Shown here: positions 25,052 to 32,856 of the stretch, one piece after another
How the letters are laid out: each line of letters begins with the position of its first letter
How positions within the stretch are numbered: the first letter of the stretch is position 1
Source: a bacterium
Lineage (GTDB): Bacteria; Orphanbacterota; Orphanbacteria; Orphanbacterales; Orphanbacteraceae
Direction: 5' to 3'
Length of the DNA: 64,000 nucleotides
Assembly (NCBI GenBank): GCA_025782575.1
Contig: JALGYY010000002.1
Span: forward strand, 38,729-102,728
Position numbers and translations under genes: made by a program
The notes under the pieces: generated by a model
Database searches by the model: none
Told to the model about the DNA's origin: nothing
The model's input: only the letters and a program-made list of their open reading frames with translations

Positions 25052-26356
25052 TCAGCTCAGGATATTCAAGCGATGGGTCCGGGCGATGCGGCCGGCGACA
25101 TCATCCGGCACGCCGGCCTCTTCCGCGAAGCCCGTCCACTTCGAAACGGCACTTAGAACCTGCTCCAGAATTTCCAGGCCTCGACCCCGCTTCATAGAAG
25201 CATTTTTCGAACAGGCCTTGAAATCCTCCTCGTCAAACTGGTCTCGTTTTCCGTTCAGGGACATCTGATGGGTACTTGTCCATGCCCCATCCGGATTGTA
25301 ACTGTAGGTCATGTCAAATGCGGGAGAGAGTGACCAGTTTCCCGATCGGTCCATCAGGAAAGCGATGTTCTTTACATGGTCATCCTGATTACGTCCGACG
25401 ATGTTGAACGCCATTCGTCGAAACTGCTCTTCCATACTGTTCATCGACATGTTGAGCTTACGGATTGTCCGCAAAGCCTGCTCATAGGAGTGAGCTCCCG
25501 CTTTCTTGAAATCGAAATGCTCCATGGCGCAGAGAGATTGCATGTGGAGCCTTCGGCCGGATTCGGTGCGATCAAATCGTCGGGTCATGAAATGGCTACG
25601 TCCATTTTCATTCAGTAGCCTGCATTCATTTATATCGATTCCGGCTTTCGCCGCCATCTTTGAATAGGCGTACTCGATGAGGCCATAGCCCGCCGGATCT
25701 TCAAGCTCTTTGTCCTTGTTTCCCGATACCCCGTCGAACTTGAGAAGCCAGTAAGAAAAACCCCTACCCGCCCGGACCTGCCCCGAACGCACTTCATCTG
25801 TTTCAGGGTTCCATGCGATGATCGCCTTTGCCCTGGCTCCCCCCGCCGATGTGCCGACACGGAGAATGTCCTGCAAGGAACCGATGCGATCAGAAGGCTC
25901 GAAAGAGCCGTGTAATTGATTCCGTCTTGCCAGGATATCACTCGCCAGCTCGACCAGCGACTGAATGTCGATCTGAGTTGACTTTCCGGAAAACGGTCCT
26001 TGTGATGGTACATACTCCAGCGCGCCCATGCCCCTGCTTCCGATGTAACAGAGTCGTTCGACTGAGTTGAAGCTCCCGGGATCTCGACCTTCTTTGGTAA
26101 GCCACGCGTTGATCAGAGCGTTCCCGAAGTCATCCGGCAATGAATCCGCAAGTAGCCCGGGGAGACCATGAAATGTCTCGCGGGAGAGTGCCGAAAAAGT
26201 GTAAATCCGATCGGAGAGCGGCATAGTGATGGGAGCGACTTCAATGCCGCTCGCCGCAAAGGTCGGGTCATATTCGAAATTGGAAAGTCCGGCACTCTCA
26301 TCCCAGCTCACCGCCCCGATTGTTCTGCTCCAGAGTTTCACCTCAGCAATGGTCAA
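25052..26356 (-). CDS. hipA: HipA-family serine/threonine kinase toxin
   Basis: A 434-residue HipA-like toxin. Its family phosphorylates glutamyl-tRNA synthetase or related targets and causes growth arrest. Visible elements are the N-terminal subdomain (FSALSRETFHGLPGLLADSLPD split over 55-74), a G/S-rich loop GTSAGGARAK at 168-177, the catalytic loop GRNQDDHVKN at 321-330 and SPAFD at 344-348 as the metal-binding DFG equivalent. The TTG start overlaps the antitoxin's stop as TTGA, as expected for a co-translated pair. All key residues are present, so it is probably active. Confidence 0.93.
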   Translation of the reverse strand: MTIAEVKLWSRTIGAVSWDESAGLSNFEYDPTFAASGIEVAPITMPLSDRIYTFSALSRETFHGLPGLLADSLPDDFGNALINAWLTKEGRDPGSFNSVERLCYIGSRGMGALEYVPSQGPFSGKSTQIDIQSLVELASDILARRNQLHGSFEPSDRIGSLQDILRVGTSAGGARAKAIIAWNPETDEVRSGQVRAGRGFSYWLLKFDGVSGNKDKELEDPAGYGLIEYAYSKMAAKAGIDINECRLLNENGRSHFMTRRFDRTESGRRLHMQSLCAMEHFDFKKAGAHSYEQALRTIRKLNMSMNSMEEQFRRMAFNIVGRNQDDHVKNIAFLMDRSGNWSLSPAFDMTYSYNPDGAWTSTHQMSLNGKRDQFDEEDFKACSKNASMKRGRGLEILEQVLSAVSKWTGFAEEAGVPDDVAGRIARTHRLNILS

Positions 26357-26703
26357 CCGTCATCCCCCCACGACCAGGGTCTGTGATCATCCGGTTTGTC
26401 AGAACTGGATGAGGCGCGTTGACGCATTTTCCCGCGGAGTTTGATTTGCTGGATCGGACTGATTGCAGGCTCCGGAATCAGGGCCTCCAGATTCTCGAGT
26501 AATCGAAGTGCCCGCAGAATTCGAATCAGGTTGGACGCCTGGATGGATTTTCCGTGCTCAACCCTGTGGACCGTCCGTTTCGAAACCCCCGCTTCCCTGG
26601 CGAGCGCATCCTGAGTCAGATTTCTATTCAAACGATATCGAGCAAGGCGGTTGCCCAGTTCTATCAGCGTGGCATCACCTGAATTGTTTTCGTGGAATTT
26701 CAT
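26353..26703 (-). CDS. hipB: HipB-family XRE antitoxin
   Basis: A 116-residue helix-turn-helix protein: LGNRLARYRLNRNLTQDALA, then REAGVSKRTVHRVEHGKSIQ as the recognition helix of the XRE/Cro type. The C-terminal tail is charged and disordered (RQRASSSSDKPDDHRPWSW) and probably reaches into HipA. As in other hip loci it lies first in the operon and should repress its own promoter. A cluster of TGAC/GTCA half-sites lies in the promoter region at 26749-26771. Confidence 0.92.
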   Translation of the reverse strand: MKFHENNSGDATLIELGNRLARYRLNRNLTQDALAREAGVSKRTVHRVEHGKSIQASNLIRILRALRLLENLEALIPEPAISPIQQIKLRGKMRQRASSSSDKPDDHRPWSWGDDG

Positions 26704-26748
26704 AAGCAGCCCCTTCTGTTGCTTTATCGACCAAGACTACTATCAAGA

Positions 26749-26771
26749 TGACATATTAGTCACGCTATGAC
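26749..26771 (-). promoter_or_regulatory. hipBA promoter with probable HipB operator
   Basis: TGAC at 26749-26752, GTCA at 26759-26762 and TGAC at 26768-26771 form two overlapping inverted repeats with centres about one helical turn apart. Within them the minus strand reads TAATAT (26753-26758), a good -10, with TTGCTA 15 bases upstream as a weak -35. A repressor bound here would block the promoter. Confidence 0.5.
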
Positions 26772-26790
26772 AATAGCAATAAATCACAAC

Positions 26791-26852
26791 AAGACGCCAT
26801 AATTGGCATATTAACCTCTAGGCAGGCGTCAAATCGCCAATTTCGGCGTCTT
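26791..26852. repeat. 17-bp imperfect inverted repeat between the GDPD gene and hipBA
   Basis: The arms AAGACGCCATAATTGGC (26791-26807) and GCCAATTTCGGCGTCTT (26836-26852) match at 15 of 17 positions, with a 28-base loop holding a third GACGCC copy in inverted form. It begins 17 bases after the GDPD stop. Without a T-run it is a weak terminator. It may instead be a regulatory or recombination site. Confidence 0.5.
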
Positions 26853-26868
26853 AGCCGGTATCGATCGG

Positions 26869-27762
26869 TCAGTTTGGTGGGGAGGCTGCGATCGCTTTTG
26901 CGGCGAGGGGGACATTGTCGGTGGCCAGGATGTCGGCTCCATTTAGCAGGAGATCGCTGTAGACCTGATAGCCTCGAACCTCTGCCCTCCGATCCAGGTT
27001 GCCCATCGTTCCCAGAATCGCGCGGATACCGTGGGAGTGCAGCAGCCTGTACAGGGAGTCGGACGGTTCGTAAACACCCACAAAGACGAGCAGATTCAAT
27101 GGATCGATACCGCTGGTCAGCAGGCGTCCGGCGCCTTCCAGATCTCGGGCGGAAGCGGAGATAACCAGTTCGGGATTCAAATCGTGATACCTGATCGCCG
27201 AAGGGGTGCTGTAGGTGATCACCACTGTAAACGGTTCGGCACCATGTTCTCGAATGATCGCGACAATTTCTTCCGGTTCTACGGACTGCTTGATATCCAG
27301 CTCGACAATCGCTCTCCCCTCCGCCCACCGGAGAACTTCGGCGAGTGTGGGGATCGAATAGGAAGTGACCTCGCCTTCGTTGTCCTTCAGCCTCAGCTCC
27401 CTCAGTTCCTCCAGTGTGTGGTCAATCACGGCTCCCGTTCCCGTGGTCGTTCGATCGAGAGTGGCGTCGTGCATCATTACCAGGATCGAATCTTTCGTCT
27501 TCCGCACGTCACATTCGATCAGGCAAGAAGAGTATTGGATAGCGTTTTCAAATGTGGCGAGACAATTCTCAGGATAGCCGGGCTCAGGACCACCCCGATG
27601 GGCACCGATCAATCCGACCCGGTCATCTGTCCAGGCAAGATACTCTCGAAGTTCTCCTGCCGAATCGAACGAGACGTAATTCGATTCCTCCAACGGCGGC
27701 GATGAGCCACCCGGCGTACATGAGACAACAAGAAGAAGAATCAGTAACCAATTCCATTTCAC
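26869..27762 (-). CDS. Glycerophosphodiester phosphodiesterase lipoprotein
   Basis: A 297-residue GDPD-family enzyme, which hydrolyses glycerophosphodiesters to glycerol-3-phosphate and an alcohol. The TIM-barrel motifs are AHRGG ... PENCLATFENAI, ECDVRKTKDSILVMMHDATL (with the catalytic His of HD) and DRTTTGTG. Later strands carry VELDIK, with the Glu and Lys of the active site. The N-terminus KWNWLLILLLVVSC ends in a lipobox, so it is probably anchored on the periplasmic side. GTG 27762 (AGGTG 8 bases upstream) was preferred to the start 10 codons earlier, because it begins at the signal peptide. Confidence 0.9.
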   Translation of the reverse strand: MKWNWLLILLLVVSCTPGGSSPPLEESNYVSFDSAGELREYLAWTDDRVGLIGAHRGGPEPGYPENCLATFENAIQYSSCLIECDVRKTKDSILVMMHDATLDRTTTGTGAVIDHTLEELRELRLKDNEGEVTSYSIPTLAEVLRWAEGRAIVELDIKQSVEPEEIVAIIREHGAEPFTVVITYSTPSAIRYHDLNPELVISASARDLEGAGRLLTSGIDPLNLLVFVGVYEPSDSLYRLLHSHGIRAILGTMGNLDRRAEVRGYQVYSDLLLNGADILATDNVPLAAKAIAASPPN

Positions 27763-27815
27763 GATTGAACACCTGTTCCCGAGAAAACTCATCCGTGCCG
27801 GCTCGCTGCCCCCCT

Positions 27816-27824
27816 ATCCTACCA
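27816..27824 (-). promoter_or_regulatory. Extended -10 promoter of the GDPD gene
   Basis: On the minus strand TGGTAGGAT, one base from the common pattern, lies 54 bases before the proposed GDPD start. No -35 is evident. Confidence 0.4.
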
Positions 27825-27885
27825 GCTTTCCGCAGTAGCCTGGAGCAGCAAGCCTGAGCTCCTCCCATGATAGGTTGAACCAAAG

Positions 27886-27909
27886 AAAAACCCGCCTTTT
27901 TACAGCGGG
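27886..27909 (-). terminator. Rho-independent terminator of the small secreted protein gene
   Basis: On the minus strand, a short CCCGC/GCGGG stem with a 9-base loop is followed by TTTTTCTTT. It lies about 30 bases after the stop of the gene ending at 27940. Confidence 0.7.
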
Positions 27910-27939
27910 CCTCTCTTCTGGTTCCCCAGGCGATCCGCT

Positions 27940-28536
27940 CTATCGGAAGAGCATCTTCACCCGTCCCCAGGTCTCCGATTCAGTCGCCGTACTTACATTG
28001 CACTTCGCCTGGCCGTTATCCAGGTAGAGAACGGTGCCGGGGAAGACGCGAAAGGTAATCGTATGGGTAGCCCCGTCGCAACTTCCGGCTCCTTCCGTGT
28101 TGCCGCCGAATGTTGATTGCGGCGGCAATCCGATGGGAGCCCAGACATCGTCCGCGTTACTGAAATCTCCGCCGGCATCTACATGGACATCAAACCCTCC
28201 GGCGCCGAAATTGGTGTTGTACCCCGAGAAATCGTACTCCACCACGCAGACACCATTATCGACCGGGCATGTAAACGTAAACGTGATTACGATCTGGGAT
28301 GGTTTGTTTCGAGCGTCGATACAGAGGACGCTTCCGCTCCCGCCGGGTACCGGGGGTGCGGGTGGCTCATCACCTGAACCGATAACCGTCACGCAGTCCG
28401 GATCTCCTTCGTCAACGGTGCCGCCGCCCAGATAGGGTCCGGGCCCCTGACCGCCCCAGTCGCCGAACGTGTCGGCCCCCGCGACTCCGGCGAAACAGAG
28501 GAGAAACGTCAAGAAAACAGCTATAACTTTTGGCAT
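27940..28536 (-). CDS. Small secreted protein with C-terminal W..VK.LFR motif
   Basis: A 198-residue exported protein of unknown function. The signal peptide is PKVIAVFLTFLLCFAGVAGA; the ATG at 28536 has AGGT 3 bases upstream, and an earlier in-frame ATG would put 14 unrelated residues first. The body is Gly/Asp-rich with four or more cysteines (CVTVIGSG, CIDARNK, CPVDNGVCVVEYD) that could form disulphides. The tail ESETWGRVKMLFR closely matches the tail of the protein at 14222-14884. A terminator follows at 27886-27909. Confidence 0.75.
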   Translation of the reverse strand: MPKVIAVFLTFLLCFAGVAGADTFGDWGGQGPGPYLGGGTVDEGDPDCVTVIGSGDEPPAPPVPGGSGSVLCIDARNKPSQIVITFTFTCPVDNGVCVVEYDFSGYNTNFGAGGFDVHVDAGGDFSNADDVWAPIGLPPQSTFGGNTEGAGSCDGATHTITFRVFPGTVLYLDNGQAKCNVSTATESETWGRVKMLFR

Positions 28537-28714
28537 GTACCTGCCCCAATGCAATTGCACCGCAGAGTGTGGGCACAACGATCGGGTCCGGGAACCCCGC
28601 AGTGGCAGTAGATGTGGATGTTGGAGATCGACAGTCCGGAGGTTGGATGAATGGCCTCTTCGCTATCGAAACCAGCCCAACATCAGGATAGCACCAGTTT
28701 GGGGAACTGTCGCG

Positions 28715-30178
28715 TTACGAGCCGTTACGGGAGAGCAGGAAATCGATCACGTCGGCGGAGGTATAGGATGTCCTGCTCGGGCCCAGCACATCGAGAATAC
28801 CCGAGAAGTCGTCTCCACAGGTCAGGAGGGCCAATTCCACTCCATTTTCGCCACGAACCTGCGGCATACCGATGTTGGCCATCAGGCCGTTACAAAGACA
28901 CTTGCGGCCGATGGTTTCCTCGAGGTTTCCCCCGTGACTCACATACGTTTCCTGGTCTTCCGCCGGACAACGCCACCCGACGGTCCCGTCGGCCTGTTCA
29001 TATGCCTCTCGGAGGTAGCCCAGATCGCACTTCCGAGATCGCTTCTCGTACTCGTCGTTGTCCGACAGCGTGCCCGAAATCGAGAGAACCTTGAACGGAA
29101 ACCCCGTGGGGGAAGCGATCGGATCCGTGAAAACATGGTGTGTTCCATCCTGGCAATTCTTGATCGCGTCATACTTGAAATCCTGGCACAGACCGGACTC
29201 TTCGCAGAACGCGAAAAGTGTCCCTACCTGGATGCCTGTCGCACCGACAGCGCAGGCTTCCGCCAGTTTCTCCGGGCTCCCATAAGTGCCCGCGAGCCAG
29301 AAGGGAAGTTCCAGCGACTTGATGGCATCAAGATCGACCATATCCCGCGGGCCATAGACAGGCTCATGCTCCGAGCTGAGTTCCATCCGTCCTCGAGGAG
29401 GGGCGTTATGCCCACCCGCCTTCGGTCCTTCGATTATCAAGCCATCCACCTGCCCCTTACATTTTTTAACCAACATCCCTGCCAGGGTGACTGAGGAGAC
29501 GATGGGAAAGAAAAGAGGGCGCCGCAAGGCGGGAGGGTGATCCTGGAAAACCGTCTCCGGAGTAAAAGAAAGCTTGTGTACCTGCCCGTTTGTTACCCCT
29601 CGAACATAGAGTTTCATTTCCACGGGTTCGCTTCGGACGAGGTTATCAATGACCTTGGGGATTTCAACAGGAACCCCCGCACCCACTATGATTACATCGA
29701 CATCGGCAAGCATCGCCCCGTAAATGGACGGCAGAAGTGGCGCCTGGATCTTGTGCAGGTAGTTGATCCCGACTATTCCGCCATGGTTTTCCTTGGCCAG
29801 AAAAACCTCTACGAAATTGGCGGCGACCAACAATTCCTGGAGCCGTTGGCTCAGATTATGACCCGCGATCGGCTTCCCTTTGAAGGGCTGACCGGCTGGC
29901 TTGCCGCCGGCAATGAAAAAGCGATCAATAATGTCCTTGGAAACGCGTGGGATGGGGAAAGCGGCAAGGGCGCGGCGCAAATGTTCGCCCGGATCCCCCA
30001 TTTGCAGTCGCCTGGCCAGGACCAGATCAAGCGCAGTCCCCGAGACTACCCCGATCTGCCCCTGCGACGACACCGCATGAGCGAGCCGCCAGTCGGAGAC
30101 TGCTGCGCCCATCCCGCCTTGTATGATCTGAGGCCACTTCATGGATTCACCCGACCCTTGTGCCATATCTGAATCCAT
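28715..30178 (-). CDS. Nitronate monooxygenase family FMN oxidoreductase
   Basis: A 487-residue TIM-barrel flavoprotein of the 2-nitropropane dioxygenase/nitronate monooxygenase family. Seen: QGGMGAAVSDWRLAHAVSSQ (FMN and substrate loop), IIEGPKAGGHNAPPRG (with the GGHN motif), ATGIQVGTLFAFCEESG (phosphate loop). A longer C-terminal region with RKCLCNGLMANIG and several Cys is typical of the subgroup seen in soil and marine bacteria. It oxidises alkyl nitronates or acts as an enoyl reductase; the substrate is uncertain. ATG 30178 follows GAGGGGG by only three bases; a later in-frame ATG (30142) also fits. A candidate promoter lies at 30247-30255. Confidence 0.87.
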   Translation of the reverse strand: MDSDMAQGSGESMKWPQIIQGGMGAAVSDWRLAHAVSSQGQIGVVSGTALDLVLARRLQMGDPGEHLRRALAAFPIPRVSKDIIDRFFIAGGKPAGQPFKGKPIAGHNLSQRLQELLVAANFVEVFLAKENHGGIVGINYLHKIQAPLLPSIYGAMLADVDVIIVGAGVPVEIPKVIDNLVRSEPVEMKLYVRGVTNGQVHKLSFTPETVFQDHPPALRRPLFFPIVSSVTLAGMLVKKCKGQVDGLIIEGPKAGGHNAPPRGRMELSSEHEPVYGPRDMVDLDAIKSLELPFWLAGTYGSPEKLAEACAVGATGIQVGTLFAFCEESGLCQDFKYDAIKNCQDGTHHVFTDPIASPTGFPFKVLSISGTLSDNDEYEKRSRKCDLGYLREAYEQADGTVGWRCPAEDQETYVSHGGNLEETIGRKCLCNGLMANIGMPQVRGENGVELALLTCGDDFSGILDVLGPSRTSYTSADVIDFLLSRNGS

Positions 30179-30246
30179 TCGCCCCCTCAGGTATTCATTC
30201 GAGTAGACCGGCTTGACCCCTCGCGACTGCGCCTCATCCTCGCGTC

Positions 30247-30255
30247 ATGATACCA
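30247..30255 (-). promoter_or_regulatory. Extended -10 promoter of the nitronate monooxygenase gene
   Basis: The minus strand reads TGGTATCAT, a full match to the window's extended -10. TTGTGT lies 19 bases further upstream as a possible weak -35. The start codon is 69 bases downstream. Confidence 0.5.
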
Positions 30256-30291
30256 TTTCTTGCCCGGAGGCACACAATTGCTGTCCCCCGA

Positions 30292-31413
30292 TCAAAACTC
30301 TTCGTCCCGGCCGGCTGCGTCCTCTGCGCGTCTCATGCCGGCTTCGATCTCATCCGCGCCGGGGGTCCGGTGACCCTCTCCGTAGTTAGCGGTGTAGTTC
30401 TCAGAATCGACCGTGCCGAGTTCGCCGACCGGACCCTCCATCTGGTCACCAGGGTTGGTCTCGCTGTTCTTCATTGCTTCGATCTTCATACCCAGGTAGA
30501 AATCCGTGAATTCCTTGTGGAGATCGGGCGCAGAATATTCGACCTCCCGGTCGGAGGTGAATTCATCTGCGGCGTCATCCTCGAGTCGATCATCCTCAAC
30601 CGGAGCCGTCTCCTCGGTGCTACCTTGCCCTTCCGTCTTCTTCGCCTCTTCCGCCTTCTTCTCCCGCTCCGCTTTCTTCTTTTCAAGCTCCGCCTTGAAG
30701 AGAGCCACTTTCACTGCATTCGCTTCCTTGGCGACTTTGGTCTTTGTTCCTTTTTCCGTCTGGCGATTCTTCTCATACGCCGATGGCTCATCCGTAGTCG
30801 ACCCGGGGCCCTTGCCGAGCTCGCTTGAAACCTCGCTCGCCCACGCCTCGACCGTTGCATAGTCCCCATTCAGCGCGGCCTCATACATCCTGAGCCTTGC
30901 ATGATCGATGAACGCCATTGTTCTCGCGGGCAGCTTGCCGGCAGCTTCTCTTCCGGTCCCGCCGTAGGGGTTGCCGATACCCAGATCCGCCCCTCCCCGG
31001 TACCCGTCCATCGGGTTCCTGCCGTCGACCTGCCTTCCCTGCGCCAGTTGGTCACGGTCGAGCCCCAAGCCTGAATCCGCCCGTTCCCGCAGGTCTCCAT
31101 CCACCGAGTTTCCCTGCGTGGGCCCGGCAATGCTGTCATCGAGTGCTGCGCCGGCCCTCCCCCCCACATCAGCTGTGCCGGGCATCGTCCCCTCAGGCAC
31201 CTTTGCCCGGTGATCAGCCTGACTCGGTTTGGCCTCTGTCTGGATCTGGTTGAACCGGCTGCTCGCCACCCTGGCAAAACGATCCGCTGACGCCTTAAGT
31301 GCCCGGGCTGTATCGGGTTGCTTCTGAGCGGTCGATTTCTTTTCGCCGCTTTTTCTTTCGCTTGAATCCGCAGGTGACGGGCTCACCGCCTGACTGTTCC
31401 TGTTGACCTTCAT
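30292..31413 (-). CDS. Orphan hydrophilic, partly coiled-coil protein
   Basis: A 373-residue protein with no signal peptide, no membrane segment and no motif I recognise. Its N-terminal ~100 residues are Ser/Pro/Lys-rich and probably disordered. A Gly-rich middle (GIGNPYGGTGREAAGK) follows, then a helical segment (TMAFIDHARLRMYEAALNG), a charged coiled coil (KAELEKKKAEREKKAEEAKK), and an acidic C-terminus. AAGGAG lies 7 bases before the ATG. Its disordered leader and cytosolic character resemble the metallopeptidase at 21888, so a related delivered-protein role is conceivable; this rests on style alone. Confidence 0.65.
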   Translation of the reverse strand: MKVNRNSQAVSPSPADSSERKSGEKKSTAQKQPDTARALKASADRFARVASSRFNQIQTEAKPSQADHRAKVPEGTMPGTADVGGRAGAALDDSIAGPTQGNSVDGDLRERADSGLGLDRDQLAQGRQVDGRNPMDGYRGGADLGIGNPYGGTGREAAGKLPARTMAFIDHARLRMYEAALNGDYATVEAWASEVSSELGKGPGSTTDEPSAYEKNRQTEKGTKTKVAKEANAVKVALFKAELEKKKAEREKKAEEAKKTEGQGSTEETAPVEDDRLEDDAADEFTSDREVEYSAPDLHKEFTDFYLGMKIEAMKNSETNPGDQMEGPVGELGTVDSENYTANYGEGHRTPGADEIEAGMRRAEDAAGRDEEF

Positions 31414-31548
31414 CTCTCTACTCCTTCTGTGAGTCAGATTCGAAATACTCCAGTACTCGTTCTACCCATTAGGCGACATTCCTGGCGAATCCGGGACAGA
31501 GGGAGGCGGATGTTTTTACAGGAACTGGCGTTTGAAGCGGTCAGAGAG

Positions 31549-32739
31549 CTATCTCAGCAGAGTCAGCTTGCGGGTTTCTATCCGCTCGCCGGTGCGCAGG
31601 CGAGCGAAATAGATCCCGGGAGGTACGACGCGACCTTGATCGTCCCTGCCGTTCCATTCGATTGTCCGGGGGCCCGCCGGGAACTGCGCTCCTCGCTCGA
31701 TGATTCTTGTCAGTCTACCGCGGAGATCAAAGATTTCGATATCCACGAGTCCGGGGCGGGAGATTAAAAATCGAAGTGTTGAAGTGTGCCGGAACGGATT
31801 GGGGGAATTCGAGAGGCCCATCGTGACCGGCAGTATTTCGCCGGCCGCCGCCACATCGGTCACGCCCGGTTTTGGATGGGCGTAGAAGAACTCGACCACC
31901 TGCGCGGCAAATCCTGACGACAGGACCGGCGTGTGGCCGGAACCGGGAATCTTCCAGAGTTCAGCGGACCCGCCGGGACTGCAGTTCACGTTGAACCTGA
32001 TGATGTCAGACTCGGTCGCAGGTCCCAGTACGAGATCGATCTCCCCGATCAGTGTCTCGGGCTCTGCATTGCATCCGTCGTACCCGGCCCATCGGCTGAC
32101 CGATTCGAAAGCCCCCGGATAGGAGGCGGCGCCGATCTGCCCACCATTGTATAGAATCGTCGCGTCAGAGGTCCCGTGCACCTGGGCAATGTGAACAGGC
32201 GAAGTGGCGTTGCAGTCGGCGTCATTATCCCAGGTCGCGCCGGCAAGACTCATGATGGCGGCTACCCTTCCCGAATAATCGCAAGCCATTCGATACGACA
32301 TGAATCCACCGTTCGAATGTCCGCCGATGTAGACGCGATCCGGATCCAGGTTAAAGCGGTCCGCCACCGTATCGATCAAGGCAGATAGATAGCCGGCGTC
32401 GTCAACGGAACTGCCCCCGAAATTGCAGCAGGCATCCGTGGCGTTCCAAAATCGGTTTCCTCCTGCGTCTTTGGTACCGTTCGGGTGGGCGTATAGGAAC
32501 CCATACGTGTCGATGATCGACTCAAACCCCATCCAGGAATCGACAGCCGCTCCATTGGAGCCATATCCATGCAGGAGCAGGATGAGTGGCGTAGGGGTCG
32601 TCGAATCGTATGACGCGGGTGTGAAAATGGTAACTGCTCCGCGTCCAAGATTGACAACAATGTCGGCTTTAGAATCAGTACCCACAAGTAGAGGAAGAAG
32701 ACAAATCAGGAGGCGAAGCGCTTTTGACATGAGATACAT
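31549..32739 (-). CDS. Secreted PHB-depolymerase/feruloyl-esterase-like hydrolase with FlgD-Ig tail
   Basis: An exported alpha/beta hydrolase of about 396 residues. The signal peptide (SKALRLLICLLPLLVG) is followed by the LpqC/PHB-depolymerase type domain: LLLHGYGSNG (oxyanion), GGHSNGG with nucleophile S142, D192 in VHGTSDATI and H269 in IPGSGHTP. The C-terminal ~80 residues are a FlgD-Ig module (FDLRGRLTRIIERG ... WNGRDDQGRVVPPGIYFARL ... KLTLLR). Likely substrates are extracellular polyesters or plant cell-wall esters. No ribosome site is obvious; ATG 32739 and ATG 32730 are equally possible. Confidence 0.88.
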   Translation of the reverse strand: MYLMSKALRLLICLLPLLVGTDSKADIVVNLGRGAVTIFTPASYDSTTPTPLILLLHGYGSNGAAVDSWMGFESIIDTYGFLYAHPNGTKDAGGNRFWNATDACCNFGGSSVDDAGYLSALIDTVADRFNLDPDRVYIGGHSNGGFMSYRMACDYSGRVAAIMSLAGATWDNDADCNATSPVHIAQVHGTSDATILYNGGQIGAASYPGAFESVSRWAGYDGCNAEPETLIGEIDLVLGPATESDIIRFNVNCSPGGSAELWKIPGSGHTPVLSSGFAAQVVEFFYAHPKPGVTDVAAAGEILPVTMGLSNSPNPFRHTSTLRFLISRPGLVDIEIFDLRGRLTRIIERGAQFPAGPRTIEWNGRDDQGRVVPPGIYFARLRTGERIETRKLTLLR

Positions 32740-32856
32740 GCACTTAATTGTAGTACTGGGAGGCGAGATGATCAATTCGATTCTGCTTGTGAAGCGGGGA
32801 CGTCACCTTTCTGATAGGGCGCAAGAGAGTCATCCTCCATGTGCTAGGATCGGCGA

